Shown piece after piece: positions 1 through 8,609 of a DNA stretch of 64,000 nucleotides (within the stretch, counting starts at the first letter, position 1; every line of letters starts with the position of its first letter). Position numbers and translations under genes: made by a program. The notes under the pieces were generated by a model. That model did no database searches. It was not told the DNA's origin and was given only the letters and a program-made list of their open reading frames with translations. This stretch comes from Pyropia yezoensis (Eukaryota; Rhodophyta; Bangiophyceae; Bangiales; Bangiaceae): contig CM020619.1 in the NCBI GenBank assembly GCA_009829735.1, forward strand, positions 21,495,598-21,559,597, in the 5' to 3' direction.

Positions 1-1
1 C

Positions 2-868
2 AATGCCATAAGTGAAGGCATGGCTTTCTACATGCTACAGGAGTTTACGAAGGGAGACCTGCGGACAGAACTTATGTCCGTCATGCCCAGCTCCTCAAGT
101 GGAGGCGCTGGTGAGGTGACGTCTCATTTGGAGCTCGTCAACTGGTTGTTGAGAGCCATGGTTGATGAAGCGGCGCTGGCTTCTCAAGTCGAGGAGTTTA
201 CGCAAGCCCATCAGGAAGAGGCGGAGGACGAGTTGTCCTTTGCGGAGCGAGTCCGTAAGCTCAACAATCTTTGTGGGTTCCTTCATCCACAAGCTGTGGT
301 GAAGAGTCGGTTTGTGGAGGGGCTCCATTGGTCAGTCCGGATGGAGACCCGGGAGCATAACTCTGCCCGGGCGACCCTGGCCGAGTTGGCTAGGTTCGCC
401 TACCGCAGAGGCGAGGCCTAACGCAAGTTGCGGGAGGAACAACGCCAGGAGCGTCAGTCCGAGTTGGCCAAGGAACGGGAGGAGGCGCGCCAGGCCAGAG
501 AGTTGAGAGAGGCACGCCGTATCCGCAAGGAGAGGGTGGTAGCTGCCGTGGGAACTTCCCAGGGTATCCCTTCGTCTTCCCCAGTTGGGAAGACCCCTCC
601 GGGAACTGACAATCGATGTTGGAACTGCAACTCCGATGGACACTGGGCATATGATTGCCCCAAGTTGAGTAAACGCATCCAACAACTTGTTAGGAATGCG
701 AGTAAGAAGTCGGCTACGAACGAAGTACGTTCACGCCGCGAGGGTGGGTCTCGACCGGTGGTGGCGGTCGCCACACCCTCGGCGAAGGGGGCGGACACGT
801 CGTCCTCGGACTCGTCGTCTTCCCCTTCGTCCTCAGATTCGGACGCCAAGTCAGCGGGAAACGAATGA
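2..868 (+). pseudogene. gag: Gag of element A (5' partial, one nonsense codon)
   Basis: The frame is open from base 2 and aligns throughout with element B gag; for example AFYMLQEFTKGDLR matches AFFMLQDFTKEPLR. This part corresponds to the Retrotrans_gag capsid region. A basic, charged stretch follows, then a zinc knuckle near 620-660 (C-x2-C-x4-H-x4-C, CWNCNSDGHWAYDC), which in this family binds element RNA. A TAA at 419-421 interrupts the frame, and the same frame continues directly after it, so this is a point lesion. The C-terminus is Ser/Asp rich and ends with TGA at 866-868, overlapping the -1 frame of pol. Confidence 0.9.
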
Positions 869-901
869 CCGTTGGAGCTGGTCGTCCGAAGCTCACAACG
901 G
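856..901 (+). promoter_or_regulatory. Predicted -1 ribosomal frameshift signal, gag-pol of element A
   Basis: The heptamer GGGAAAC (856-862) lies in the X-XXY-YYZ phase of gag. The gag stop sits in a 6-nt spacer (863-868). A stem follows at once: CCGTTG (869-874) pairs with CAACGG (896-901), extended inward by GAGC (875-878) with GCTC (891-894) across one bulged A. Slipping back one base leads into the open protease frame. Element B has the same arrangement with a different stem. GGGAAAC is an established slippery sequence in retroviruses; its use here is inferred. Confidence 0.75.
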
Positions 902-1902
902 CAACCTCGGCCAAGTGGGTCAAGAGGACGAATCAACCGTGCCGGATACTGCAGCGACCTAAGGGAGTCCGCCCATTTCGGGTAGGACTCCCCAGGAACG
1001 TAAACCCACGTCGGGTCATCGCGGTGCTGACGGGTGAGAACTTCCAGGTGGCTGGACGGGTGCAACTTGCCCCCGGCCGCGCCTGTTGTGCCCGTATCGT
1101 ACTGGATACCGGGTCAGGAGCCTCCTTGATACGCAAGTCGCTATTATCAAAGGAGATGAAGCTCCAACGCTGGAAGTCTAAAGCTGACCATCTGATCGAT
1201 ATCAGTGGTGGGGTACTTCCCATCGTTAGTGCCGTGACCCTACCAACTAGGATGGGGACCCATGAGGTCGATGTGACCTATGGTGTAGTTGAGAATATAT
1301 CGGTACCCCTGCTTCTGGGTACCCCTTATGTCGTGACACAAGTGCCTTTGATTTGTGGCCCTGAGTACTGGGTCAAGTTGATGAATGGGGAGACTATCCC
1401 CATCCTTGGTAAGGGAAAGTCTGTGGCTCCTGTGACAGTCTCACAGTCGAATCCTGGTTGCTCTGTGAGGGAAGGGTTTACTGCTACCCTGCGTTTAGCC
1501 CGTAAAGTCACGTTGCCCCCCAACTCGGTGGCGCACATTGATGTTGTAACTGATTATACGGGGAACGGGTTGGTGCACCCTTACCCCCGTCTTGCTCGCA
1601 AGCACCAAGTGCATGTTGCCCTTGGCACGATGGACTCCAAAGCCGGAGTCCCGTGGAGGATCCAGGTGATGAGCCTGAGCTCGTCGCCCAAGTACTTCAA
1701 GTCGGGAGCCAAGTTCGGCTATATCGACCAACACGAGGGACCGGTAGTAGCGGTCACGCTCAACGCGGGCGCAAGTAGCGACCCGAAGTCCGGAAAGGAG
1801 AAGCATCAAGCCAAGTCGACCGCCTCTCCTCGGCCCCATGTGAACATGGAGGGTGTTCCACCCAGGTTGAGGGTTCAAGTTGAACGCCTCTTGGACCAAT
1901 AG
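865..1902 (+). pseudogene. pol: Pol of element A, part 1: aspartic protease and linker
   Basis: This is the -1 frame relative to gag and contains the retropepsin motif LDTGSGASLIR near 1100, followed by a hydrophobic strand and VPLLLGTPYV, typical of Ty3/gypsy proteases that cut the Gag-Pol polyprotein. The remaining ~200 residues are the linker before RT and align with element B (for example RLARKHQVHVALG with VYYTHQVQVAWG). The frame ends at TAG 1900-1902 where element B has a sense codon, so this is a nonsense mutation, not a natural end. Confidence 0.85.
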
Positions 1903-1908
1903 CACAAG

Positions 1909-2943
1909 TTGTGGGATGGTCAATTGGGACTCATGAGAGCTACCCAACACCGGATCGAGTTGAAGCCCGGTGCACCCCCTATACGCCAACAACCGTATAG
2001 GGGAGGACCCCGTTCAAGGGCCCTCGTTAAGGAGCAAGTTGCTCGCATGGAGGCCCTCGATGTGATCGAGGCCAGTAACGCCGAGTGGGCGAGTCCGGTG
2101 GTTATCGTCCCCAAAGTTGATGGGACCCCCCGGTTCTGTATCGACTACCGTAAGCTCAACGAGAGCACGGTGAAGGACAGTTATCCCCTACCTAGGATGG
2201 ACGATTGTCTGGACTCTCTGGGGGAGGCGAACGTGTTCTCTACCCTGGACTGTAACGCGGGGTACTGGCAAATTCCCATTGCCCCGGAGGACAGGCACAA
2301 AACTACCTTTACCTGTCACTGTGGTACCTACCAGTGCAAGCGTCTACCGTTTGGTCTGTGTAACGCGCCGGCAACTTTCCAGCGCGCTATGGACATGATT
2401 CTGGCCGGAGTACGGTGGCAGATCTGTCTCGTGTACCTAGACGATATCATTGTGTTCTCCCGAAGTCCGGAGGAACACATTGGCCATCTTGGCCAGGTGT
2501 TCAGGCTACTTGCTGACGCCGGTGTGTCTTTGAAGGCGAGTAAGTGCCACCTCTTCACTCAAGAGGTGGAATACTTGGGACATGTTGTCCGTCCGGGGCG
2601 TCTCAGTGTCAACGAGAAGAACTTGAGGGCCATCCGTAAGGCTCAGTACCCCCGGACTCAGACCCAGATGAGGAGCTTCCTCGGGATGTGTAACGTGTAC
2701 CGACGTTTCACCAAGGGCTTCGCCAAGGTGGCGAAGCCGTTGAATGAGTTAGTGATCTCAACGCTACCGAAGAACCTGCCTCCCCCAAGTCGGGTGGAGC
2801 AGGAATCCTTTGAGACTCTTCGGGACGTTCTGCTGAAGCCCCCTATCCTGGCTATTCCCAGGTTGGGAGGCCACTACATCCTGGATGTGGATGCTAGCTA
2901 CGACCAACTTGGTTGTGTGTTGCTTCAGCAGCAGCCGGACTAG
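1909..2943 (+). pseudogene. pol: Pol of element A, part 2: reverse transcriptase
   Basis: This continues the same frame after the TAG at 1900. RT blocks appear in order: FCIDYRKLNESTVKDSYPLP, the LDCNAGYWQIP block, LPFGLCNAPATFQ, the catalytic YLDDIIVFS and the EYLGHVV segment, then the thumb (RSFLGMCNVYRRF). The active-site aspartates are intact. The start of RNase H follows (YILDVDASYDQLG). A TAG at 2941-2943 replaces a codon that is sense in element B (SGEYLPVG against an interrupted copy). There is no own initiator; the enzyme would be made as part of Gag-Pol. Confidence 0.92.
1976..2003. repeat. Inverted repeat with 10-bp arms inside the element A pol gene
   Basis: CCCCTATACG (1976-1985) and CGTATAGGGG (1994-2003) are perfect reverse complements around an 8-nt spacer. 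This is one of the strongest hairpins in the sense coding region. Confidence 0.85.
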
Positions 2944-4848
2944 GAGTACTTGCCGGTGGGATACTTCAGCAAGGGGCTGAACTCGGCCGAGAAGAACTAC
3001 GGAGTCACCGAGTTGGAAGGACTCGCAGTGGTATGGGCGGTGACGTCACTTCGTCACTACCTAGAGGGTGAGAAGTTCCTCATCCGCTGTGACCACCGCG
3101 CGTTGCAGTTCATCTTTAAGACGGACTGTACGAGCACTCGTCTCAATCGGTGGAGGGTGCGACTGGCACCCTTCAACTTTGATATTGAGTACCGACCTGG
3201 CAGGCAACATGCCCTTGCCGACGGCCTTTCTCGGGTACCTACCGAGGGGCTGGACACTAACCCAGTCGATGAGGACATCCCCATCGTGGGGGTAGTCACG
3301 CGCTCGGGTCAGGTGTTGAACCCCGAGGCGCCAGGGAACAAGAAGCACTTGCCCCTGTCCCTGGACGAGGTGGTGAAGGCCCAGGCCGAGGATCCCTTCT
3401 GCAAGTTGCAGAGAGATACACTGGATACAGTGGCGGAGACGCGGCTCTTTCTGGGGGACGATGGCCTCCTCATGAGGAGGGGGGTATTCCAGGGGACCGA
3501 ACAACTTGTCGTCCCCGCATCCCTCAAGGACAGTATCCTTGAGAGGGAGCACAACGCTCCCACGGGTGGACACCTGGGGTCTAGTGAACTGTACCAGACC
3601 CTGAGGACCAGGTACTACTGGCCGTCCATGGTGGTGGACATCTACAGTTGGGTGGCTGCCTGCACAAGTTGTGCACAGAACCGTCTGATGGAACGGCGGC
3701 CTACTACGGCTATGCTATTGTTCCCGGCCAAGGAGCCCTTTGCCGCGTTGGCGATGGACATCCTTGGGCCACTGCCAGTGACCGAGGAGGGCAACCAGTA
3801 CCTCCTGGTCATCTGTGACCGCTTCACGAAACTTACGCGAGCGATCCCACTGGCAGAGATCACGGCCATGTCGGTCGTGTCAGCCTTCCTAGATCACTGG
3901 GTTGCCGCGTATGGCATTCCGGATGGTACACTATCGGACAATGGACCGCAATTTGCGTCTGTACTGTTTCAGGGAGTGCTGGATATGTTGGGGGTTAAGG
4001 CAAACTATGCTACCCCCTACCACCCGCAAACCAACGGGCAGGTGGAGCGATTCAACAAAACTATTGTTCGGCAGCTGCGCCACTATGTGAGTGAGCATGT
4101 GAAAACGTGGGACCAATACATTTCTATTCTTACCACTGCCTACAATTCGCAGGTTCACTCATCTACCGGGGAAGTACCCCTCGCTTTTGTGACCCCCCGA
4201 CGCGTGCGGTCTATTGCCGTGCGGCAGCCGCTCCCAACTAGGGAGGATGGTGGCAGTACGCCTACTCCTACTGAGAGTAAGGCGGAGCTCGCTGCTAGGC
4301 TTGAAAACCTCATCCCTAAAGTCAGGGCTGAGATGGACAAAGCACAAAAGCGCTACAAGCGTACCTTTGACAAAAAGGTGCGCAATGCTAAGCATGTCCC
4401 CGAGCAGGGTGACTGGGTGCTGGTACACTCACACACCCCAACTGGGGGTAAGTTGGTATTCGAGACGAAGGGGCCGTACCAGGTCCTTCGTACTGATGGG
4501 CGGCGCTTCACCATCGAAAGTGACGATGGGGTCCGCACAGTGAACGGACAGGACGTGGTCAAAGTTGCACCACCGCCTGCAGGCGACCCAGCTTGGGCGC
4601 GTGCGTTGGAAGCGTGGCGCCTCCCCTCGCTGCCTGCGGCCAATCAGGGCCCACAGGAGTACGTGTTCGATAAGTTCATCGACCACGGCTGGGATGAGGA
4701 CACTGACCGCCTCATGTTGAGGGTGCGTTGGTTCGGCTACAAAGCCAAGGATGATACGTGAAAGTATGTGGAGGACCTTCCGGCTGAGAAGGTCCGGGCA
4801 TACTGTGCCCGGAATGAGATAGACCCTAACAGCCCTCCCTCAACGTGA
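2944..4848 (+). pseudogene. pol: Pol of element A, part 3: RNase H, integrase, chromodomain-like end
   Basis: RNase H continues (EYLPVGYFSKGL, RCDHRALQFI, HALADGLSRVP). Integrase follows with its zinc finger: REHNAPTGGH supplies the histidines and CTSC (3658-3669) the cysteines. The D,D,E core is MDILGPLPV, LSDNGPQFAS and HPQTNGQVERFN. The C-terminus has a GPYQVLRTDG SH3-like part and then VFDKFIDHGWDED to RVRWFGYK and, after a TGA at 4759-4761, YVEDLPAEKVRAYC, which fits a chromodomain that could direct insertion to chromatin marks. Element B has Trp at that TGA. The natural stop is TGA 4846-4848. Confidence 0.9.
3661..3675. repeat. RASTY-core hairpin in the integrase zinc-finger codons, element A
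   Basis: TGCAC and GTGCA are perfect arms around AAGTT. The same integrase codons in element B (62034-62048) also form a perfect hairpin, TGCGC-GACTT-GCGCA, so one A-T pair has become G-C. Confidence 0.85.
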
Positions 4849-4959
4849 GGGAAGGCCGAGTAACAGTGCCAAGAGAGTGCTTCAAGTCGAAGTGGTACGC
4901 AGAGTGGCTTTTAACTACAGCCCTAACCCTCACACTCTCAAAACCAAGGCAACTGCCAA

Positions 4960-6903
4960 CTAGGCATGCATGCTAGACTCTCCAACCCCACGGCCCTCGC
5001 CCTCACGTGGAGGCGAGCGGCGAGACCCACGGCGATAACGCTCCCCACCAGTCGGCGGGGCCGGCGGCTCCAAGTCGGAACCGCCGCGCCCCTCACGGTC
5101 GCGCAAGTGGCGACGACCGCGGCTGCCCTTCTTTTTAGTCTTGCGCGCAAGTTGGCGACGCAGACGCCGGACCGACTCCGACTCTGACGGAGTCGAGGAC
5201 TCCGAGACGGAGTAAGACAACTCGTCTTCCGACACGGAGGGAGAGCGCCGCGAGTGTCGGCGACGACGGCGAGGAGGCGAGTATGCCCGGCTCGCGCGAC
5301 GTTTGCCACGCCCAAGTGGGGCTGGCTGGGGCATAATAGCCCCAATGCGAGCCAACTCGGCCGTCATAAACTCCGCCACCGACTCGCAACTCGCGGTCGC
5401 CACTGCAGTACGAACGCGCTCCTCAAGTTGAGGAGTCTCGGAACTTTGAAGGGTTGCGGTCGACGCGGCCAACCAGGAAATGGTGCGCACCAACGTGGTG
5501 ATCATCATCTCTGAGGTTAGAGGCGTGGGCGGTAACACCAACTTGGGGTATACCGTCAGGAGGGTGGCCCCCAAGTTGGGGGACACCGGGGTGGACGACT
5601 CAACGGCCACGCTAATCGGGAAGTCCCCGTGCGGCTGGTAGGGGACAGGAGGAAGCGGAGGGGCACGCCGAGGTGGCGGGACCCGGGTGTAACTGCGACC
5701 CCGACTTGGGGCCCCCGCAGTGGGTTGAGTCATATGGTCATCATATGAGGGCACGGCCATAACTATGGGCTTGTACGGGGGTGGCGCAGTGTGGCGATCC
5801 ACTCCCGGGGCATACGGGTAGTCCCCGATGCCCAACCCCTCTCGTAGGACCACACGGCCGTCGTGAAGTTCACGAGCGATCCACACGAACTGGCGAAGTG
5901 CGCCATCGTCCTTGGGCCCACGAGTGGGGCGGCGCAACTTGTGCTCAATGCTCTCCCACTCGATAAACTTGTGGAGGCGGAGCATCTCCTCAAGTAGAGT
6001 GAGTTGTCCTGATGAGCACCCCTCAGCAACTAGCTGAGGGGTGAGCTGTTCCAAACCTTGGATAAGCCGGAGGGGGAGATGCCAGAGCATCCCCCGCCGC
6101 TGAACACAAGACACCCAGGTCGACATGACCTCGAGGAGCCACTGGGTGGCCAACATGGCCCACACCAGGTGATCAGGGCCAGCCGTCAACATGACGGAGC
6201 CGAAGTGGTCAAGCAACCGTGGCAGCAACGCCGGGAACCCGTAGGGGACCTCTACTTGAGGCCACCACTCTGGCTTCTTCGGATAGTACTGCTCCTTCCT
6301 GGCAGCAGACTGCTGAGGAAACTCAAGTTGAGCCGAGGTCACCAAGTAGGGACCTCGCCGGAAGTCCTTCTCCATCCGCACATCAATGTGATGAGTGTGC
6401 GGATCGGCCTCGTGAAGGTACGGGGGGCGAGTTGCCACAGCGTCCCACGTAAAGGTCGGCAAGTCGCCGGGACCCGGGATAGTTCCCCCGCGGTCCACCA
6501 TGGCCTTCGCACGCTGTACGTCTTCGACCTCCTCGTCGTCCAGGAAGGCAAACTGGTCCGTCCTGAAGCCGGCAGGGAACCCGATCCTACGGGGATCCTT
6601 CTCCCGTAGGCGGTCCCATACCCGACCCATCGCTGCGCCAAGTCGGCCACAGCGAAGAACAGTCAACCCCTCCTCATAGAGAGGCCAAGCGGGGTAAAAC
6701 CACCGCCCCAAGGCCTCACGCGGGACAACTTGTCCCGCCTCCGGGGGAGATCCCGCCGTCAACCCAAAGCCGGGTGACGCGGGAGTCCCATCCCCCGGAG
6801 CGATCGCGGAGCCCCCGCCGGAAGTCCCGGCGGGCGCTGCACCGTAGGAGGTGTCCTCCATACGCTCGTCGAGAGAGTCCGTCTCCACTCCCGGGGTCGC
6901 CAT
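4960..6903 (-). CDS. Antisense ORF of element A, function unknown
   Basis: An uninterrupted 647-codon frame runs from ATG at 6903 to TAG at 4962-4960, opposite to pol and lying between the pol stop and the 3' LTR. I recognise no domain. The N-terminal half is mixed sequence with many Trp, Pro and charged residues (PYGFPALLPRLLDHFGSVML, TQWLLEVMSTWV); the C-terminal ~120 residues are Arg/Ser rich (SPPRRRRRHSRRSPSVSEDE), resembling SR-type RNA-binding tails and likely nuclear. It has no stops, whereas the sense genes of the same copy have four. Element B has a related shorter stretch at 63325-63900. Antisense ORFs 3' of pol are known from some plant Ty3/gypsy elements. Confidence 0.7.
   Translation of the reverse strand: MATPGVETDSLDERMEDTSYGAAPAGTSGGGSAIAPGDGTPASPGFGLTAGSPPEAGQVVPREALGRWFYPAWPLYEEGLTVLRCGRLGAAMGRVWDRLREKDPRRIGFPAGFRTDQFAFLDDEEVEDVQRAKAMVDRGGTIPGPGDLPTFTWDAVATRPPYLHEADPHTHHIDVRMEKDFRRGPYLVTSAQLEFPQQSAARKEQYYPKKPEWWPQVEVPYGFPALLPRLLDHFGSVMLTAGPDHLVWAMLATQWLLEVMSTWVSCVQRRGMLWHLPLRLIQGLEQLTPQLVAEGCSSGQLTLLEEMLRLHKFIEWESIEHKLRRPTRGPKDDGALRQFVWIARELHDGRVVLREGLGIGDYPYAPGVDRHTAPPPYKPIVMAVPSYDDHMTQPTAGAPSRGRSYTRVPPPRRAPPLPPVPYQPHGDFPISVAVESSTPVSPNLGATLLTVYPKLVLPPTPLTSEMMITTLVRTISWLAASTATLQSSETPQLEERVRTAVATASCESVAEFMTAELARIGAIMPQPAPLGRGKRRASRAYSPPRRRRRHSRRSPSVSEDELSYSVSESSTPSESESVRRLRRQLARKTKKKGSRGRRHLRDREGRGGSDLEPPAPPTGGERYRRGSRRSPPREGEGRGVGESSMHA
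5419..5435. repeat. RASTY-core hairpin, 6-bp arms
   Basis: CTCCTC and GAGGAG flank AAGTT; counting the core, it is a perfect 17-nt odd palindrome. It lies within the antisense ORF. Confidence 0.85.
5568..5582. repeat. RASTY-core hairpin, 5-bp arms, also present in element B
   Basis: CCCCC-AAGTT-GGGGG. On the minus strand it encodes Pro-Asn-Leu-Gly of the antisense ORF. The same four residues in element B (63796-63808) are encoded by TCCC-AAGTT-GGGA, with the outer pair changed on both sides. Confidence 0.85.
6017..6043. repeat. Longest perfect hairpin of element A (11-bp arms)
   Basis: CACCCCTCAGC (6017-6027) and GCTGAGGGGTG (6033-6043) are perfect arms around the 5-nt loop AACTA. The loop size matches the other sites; its last base departs from the RASTY rule. 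Confidence 0.88.
6720..6738. repeat. RASTY-core hairpin, 7-bp arms
   Basis: GCGGGAC and GTCCCGC flank AACTT; the whole 19-nt site is a perfect odd palindrome. Confidence 0.87.
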
Positions 6904-6905
6904 GG

Positions 6906-6926
6906 CTCTCCCCAAGTTGGGGAGAG
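6906..6926. repeat. RASTY-core hairpin, 8-bp arms
   Basis: CTCTCCCC and GGGGAGAG flank AAGTT, giving a perfect 21-nt odd palindrome. It lies 3 nt from the start codon of the antisense ORF (6901-6903). Confidence 0.88.
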
Positions 6927-7230
6927 ACGCCCTGGCTACAGCGGCACGAGACCCGCCTCGAGTTGAGGGGGACTCGGATCGTGGGTAGACGGGTGGCCTC
7001 CCCAGCGTGGGGCGGCCCCGTGGAAGGTGAAGGGGAGGTGGTGGTGATGGTGAAGTGTGAACCGAGGAGAGCAAGCTGCCGAGTGGGCAAGCTTGAGGAG
7101 AGGGGCGGTCAAGGTGACCGCCTCCACATCCGCGTTACGTACTCAAGGGGGGGGACAGCAAGTCGCGCCCCCAACGCCGAGACGTGCGTTTACGCACCCC
7201 CTCACAGGGCCGACCGGGTCGGTCGGAACT

Positions 7231-7243
7231 GAGGAGAGGGGAG
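7231..7243 (+). other. Polypurine tract of element A
   Basis: Thirteen purines in a row (GAGGAGAGGGGAG) abut the first base of the 3' LTR, which is where plus-strand DNA synthesis of an LTR retrotransposon is primed. Confidence 0.8.
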
Positions 7244-7712
7244 TGTGGCAGTATTGACCCCCAGGTAGGGGGGCAACACGTGCCATGCACGGGGCGGCAG
7301 GCCACTAGCCTGATCCGTTCCTCCCCCTGCATTTGGGTCCATATTCCCTAAGTTTGGGATAGTTAGCTTAGTAGTAAATCCAACTTGGATTTGAGGGTTT
7401 TCTGCATTTATCGTCTTGAATTTCCGTGTGGCCCGGTGGGCAGGTGCTGGGGTGGGAGATTCTGAGTGGCGAGATTCTGAGGGGACCCTGGGGGGATAAG
7501 GGGAGGGACAGCGGGGCTTGGCCCTGCGTCCCCGTCCCGACCAAGAAACTGTTGGACCACACACCATCCTCTTGTTTGTCAGTGGGGGGTTTGCCCCACA
7601 ACAGGGACAGAGTGTGTGCGACTTGCACGTCTTCCGGTTCCCCCGACACGGGAGGCAGCCCTTGTACACCGCCCCAGCTTGGGTGTCGTGTGTGCAAGTG
7701 GTTTTTGCCACA
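7244..7712 (+). repeat. 3' LTR of element A (469 bp)
   Basis: It begins TGTGGCA and ends TGCCACA, a perfect 7-bp terminal inverted repeat, directly after the polypurine tract. Internal blocks match the element B 5' LTR in the same order: TTTGAGGG near 7390, GATAAGG with GAGGGACAGC near 7496-7513, and hairpins at 7582-7599 and 7673-7683. An AT-richer stretch at 7330-7420 holds the hairpin AAATCC-AACTT-GGATTT (7376-7392). The five bases after the LTR (GTGAG, 7713-7717) are the expected target duplication; the partner copy lies outside the window. Confidence 0.85.
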
Positions 7713-7717
7713 GTGAG

Positions 7718-8186
7718 AAGAGCCCTCTCAATGACACATGGTGAGTGCCTGCTTGACCGCTGCGTGCCGCAGCGTCTGACCGTTTGCTCTCTTTGTACAC
7801 AAGATCGTGTGGCCTTGTGACCCAGCCCCTGGCCCTGCCGCTACCTCTTTCCCCGCCATCAATCGCGGGTCCCTCTTCCCCCTCTCCCACTCCCCCCCAC
7901 CACGGGGCACCCGCAGTTTAGCGGCATCTGGCACTACCACCACCCCGACATTGGCTGCGCCGGCGACCCGTCCCCCGACACGCTCGTGGGGTGGGCCTTT
8001 GACGGGTTCCCCATCTACGGTCCGCTGGTGGGCACCAAGGCAGAGGTCGACGCGGTGATGGACGACTGCAACGGGGTGGACGTGGACGATGCGTACGGCT
8101 ACACCTACCACATCCGCACCCGGGAGCAGGTGGACGAGACGCTTACGACCAACACGGGGTCCAACAACAGGGACAACTGGGGATAG
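7718..8186 (+). pseudogene. YHYH-domain host gene, cut by element A
   Basis: The exon piece 7718-7740 ends at a GTGAGT donor (7741), and an acceptor TTTAG ends at 7921. Splicing out 181 bp gives a continuous frame reading SPLNDTCGIWHYHHPDIGC, then VGWAFDGFPIYGPL, the signature of YHYH-domain proteins (found in algae and many microbes, mostly without known function). The exon starts abruptly at the LTR plus its 5-bp duplication, so the 5' part of the gene should lie beyond element A. A TAG at 8184-8186 interrupts NWG, while the frame continues with VLSCYRVVESVTERD, which looks like the normal C-terminus. A disrupted, decaying gene is the simplest reading. Confidence 0.68.
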
Positions 8187-8609
8187 GTCCTCAGCTGCTA
8201 CCGGGTGGTGGAGTCGGTCACGGAGAGAGACGGGGTGGAGGACACGTCCGCGTGCGCGTCAGAGCTGGTGGGCACGTCCGCCCCGACGGCGGCGACAACG
8301 ACGGCCGCGACGGCCACGGCGGCGCCCGCAACGGCGGCGCCCGCAACGGCGGCGCCTGCACCGGCGGCGCCGCCTACGGGCACGCCCTCTGCCGCACCGA
8401 CGCGGTCACCGGCGGCGCGGGCAACGTCCGCACCCTCTGCTGCGCCGACGCGGCGGGCGGCGCCGGCGGCCATGGCGGCCGGCGCGTCGGCCACCCCCGC
8501 CGCGGACAAGCGCCGGGGCGGTGGCCGGGGGGGTGGACGGCCGCATGCCCACCGCCGCGGGGGTGGCGCCCGCCGCGACGGCTACCGTCGCCGGGGGAGC
8601 GGCATGTAA
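8187..8609 (+). pseudogene. C-terminal extension of the YHYH gene, Ala/Thr/Pro rich
   Basis: This is the same frame as the YHYH exon, past its TAG. After VLSCYRVVESVTERD it becomes a low-complexity Ala/Thr/Pro tract encoded by GCN-ACN repeats (8280-8470), then a short Gly/Arg tail ending at TAA 8607-8609. Such tails occur on secreted or wall-associated proteins. Whether it was ever translated with the YHYH domain depends on the TAG being a late mutation. Confidence 0.4.

Larger units (their letters stand above)
1..7712 (+). mobile_element. Ty3/gypsy element A, 5' truncated by the window
   Basis: The order is gag, protease, RT, RNase H, integrase and a chromodomain-like end on the + strand, then a long antisense ORF, a polypurine tract and a 3' LTR. 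The first bases are already inside gag, so the 5' LTR, primer site and gag N-terminus lie left of the window. Four in-frame stops (419, 1900, 2941, 4759) make it non-autonomous, although its frame is otherwise continuous. Its closest relative in view is element B at 56762-64000, which shares protein order, frameshift module, LTR layout and antisense ORF position. Confidence 0.93.

Noticed and set aside
7741-7921. Alternative acceptor at CAG 7914-7916 for the YHYH intron
   Set aside because: Joining there gives a TGA in the upstream exon frame; TTTAG at 7917-7921 gives an open, domain-like frame.
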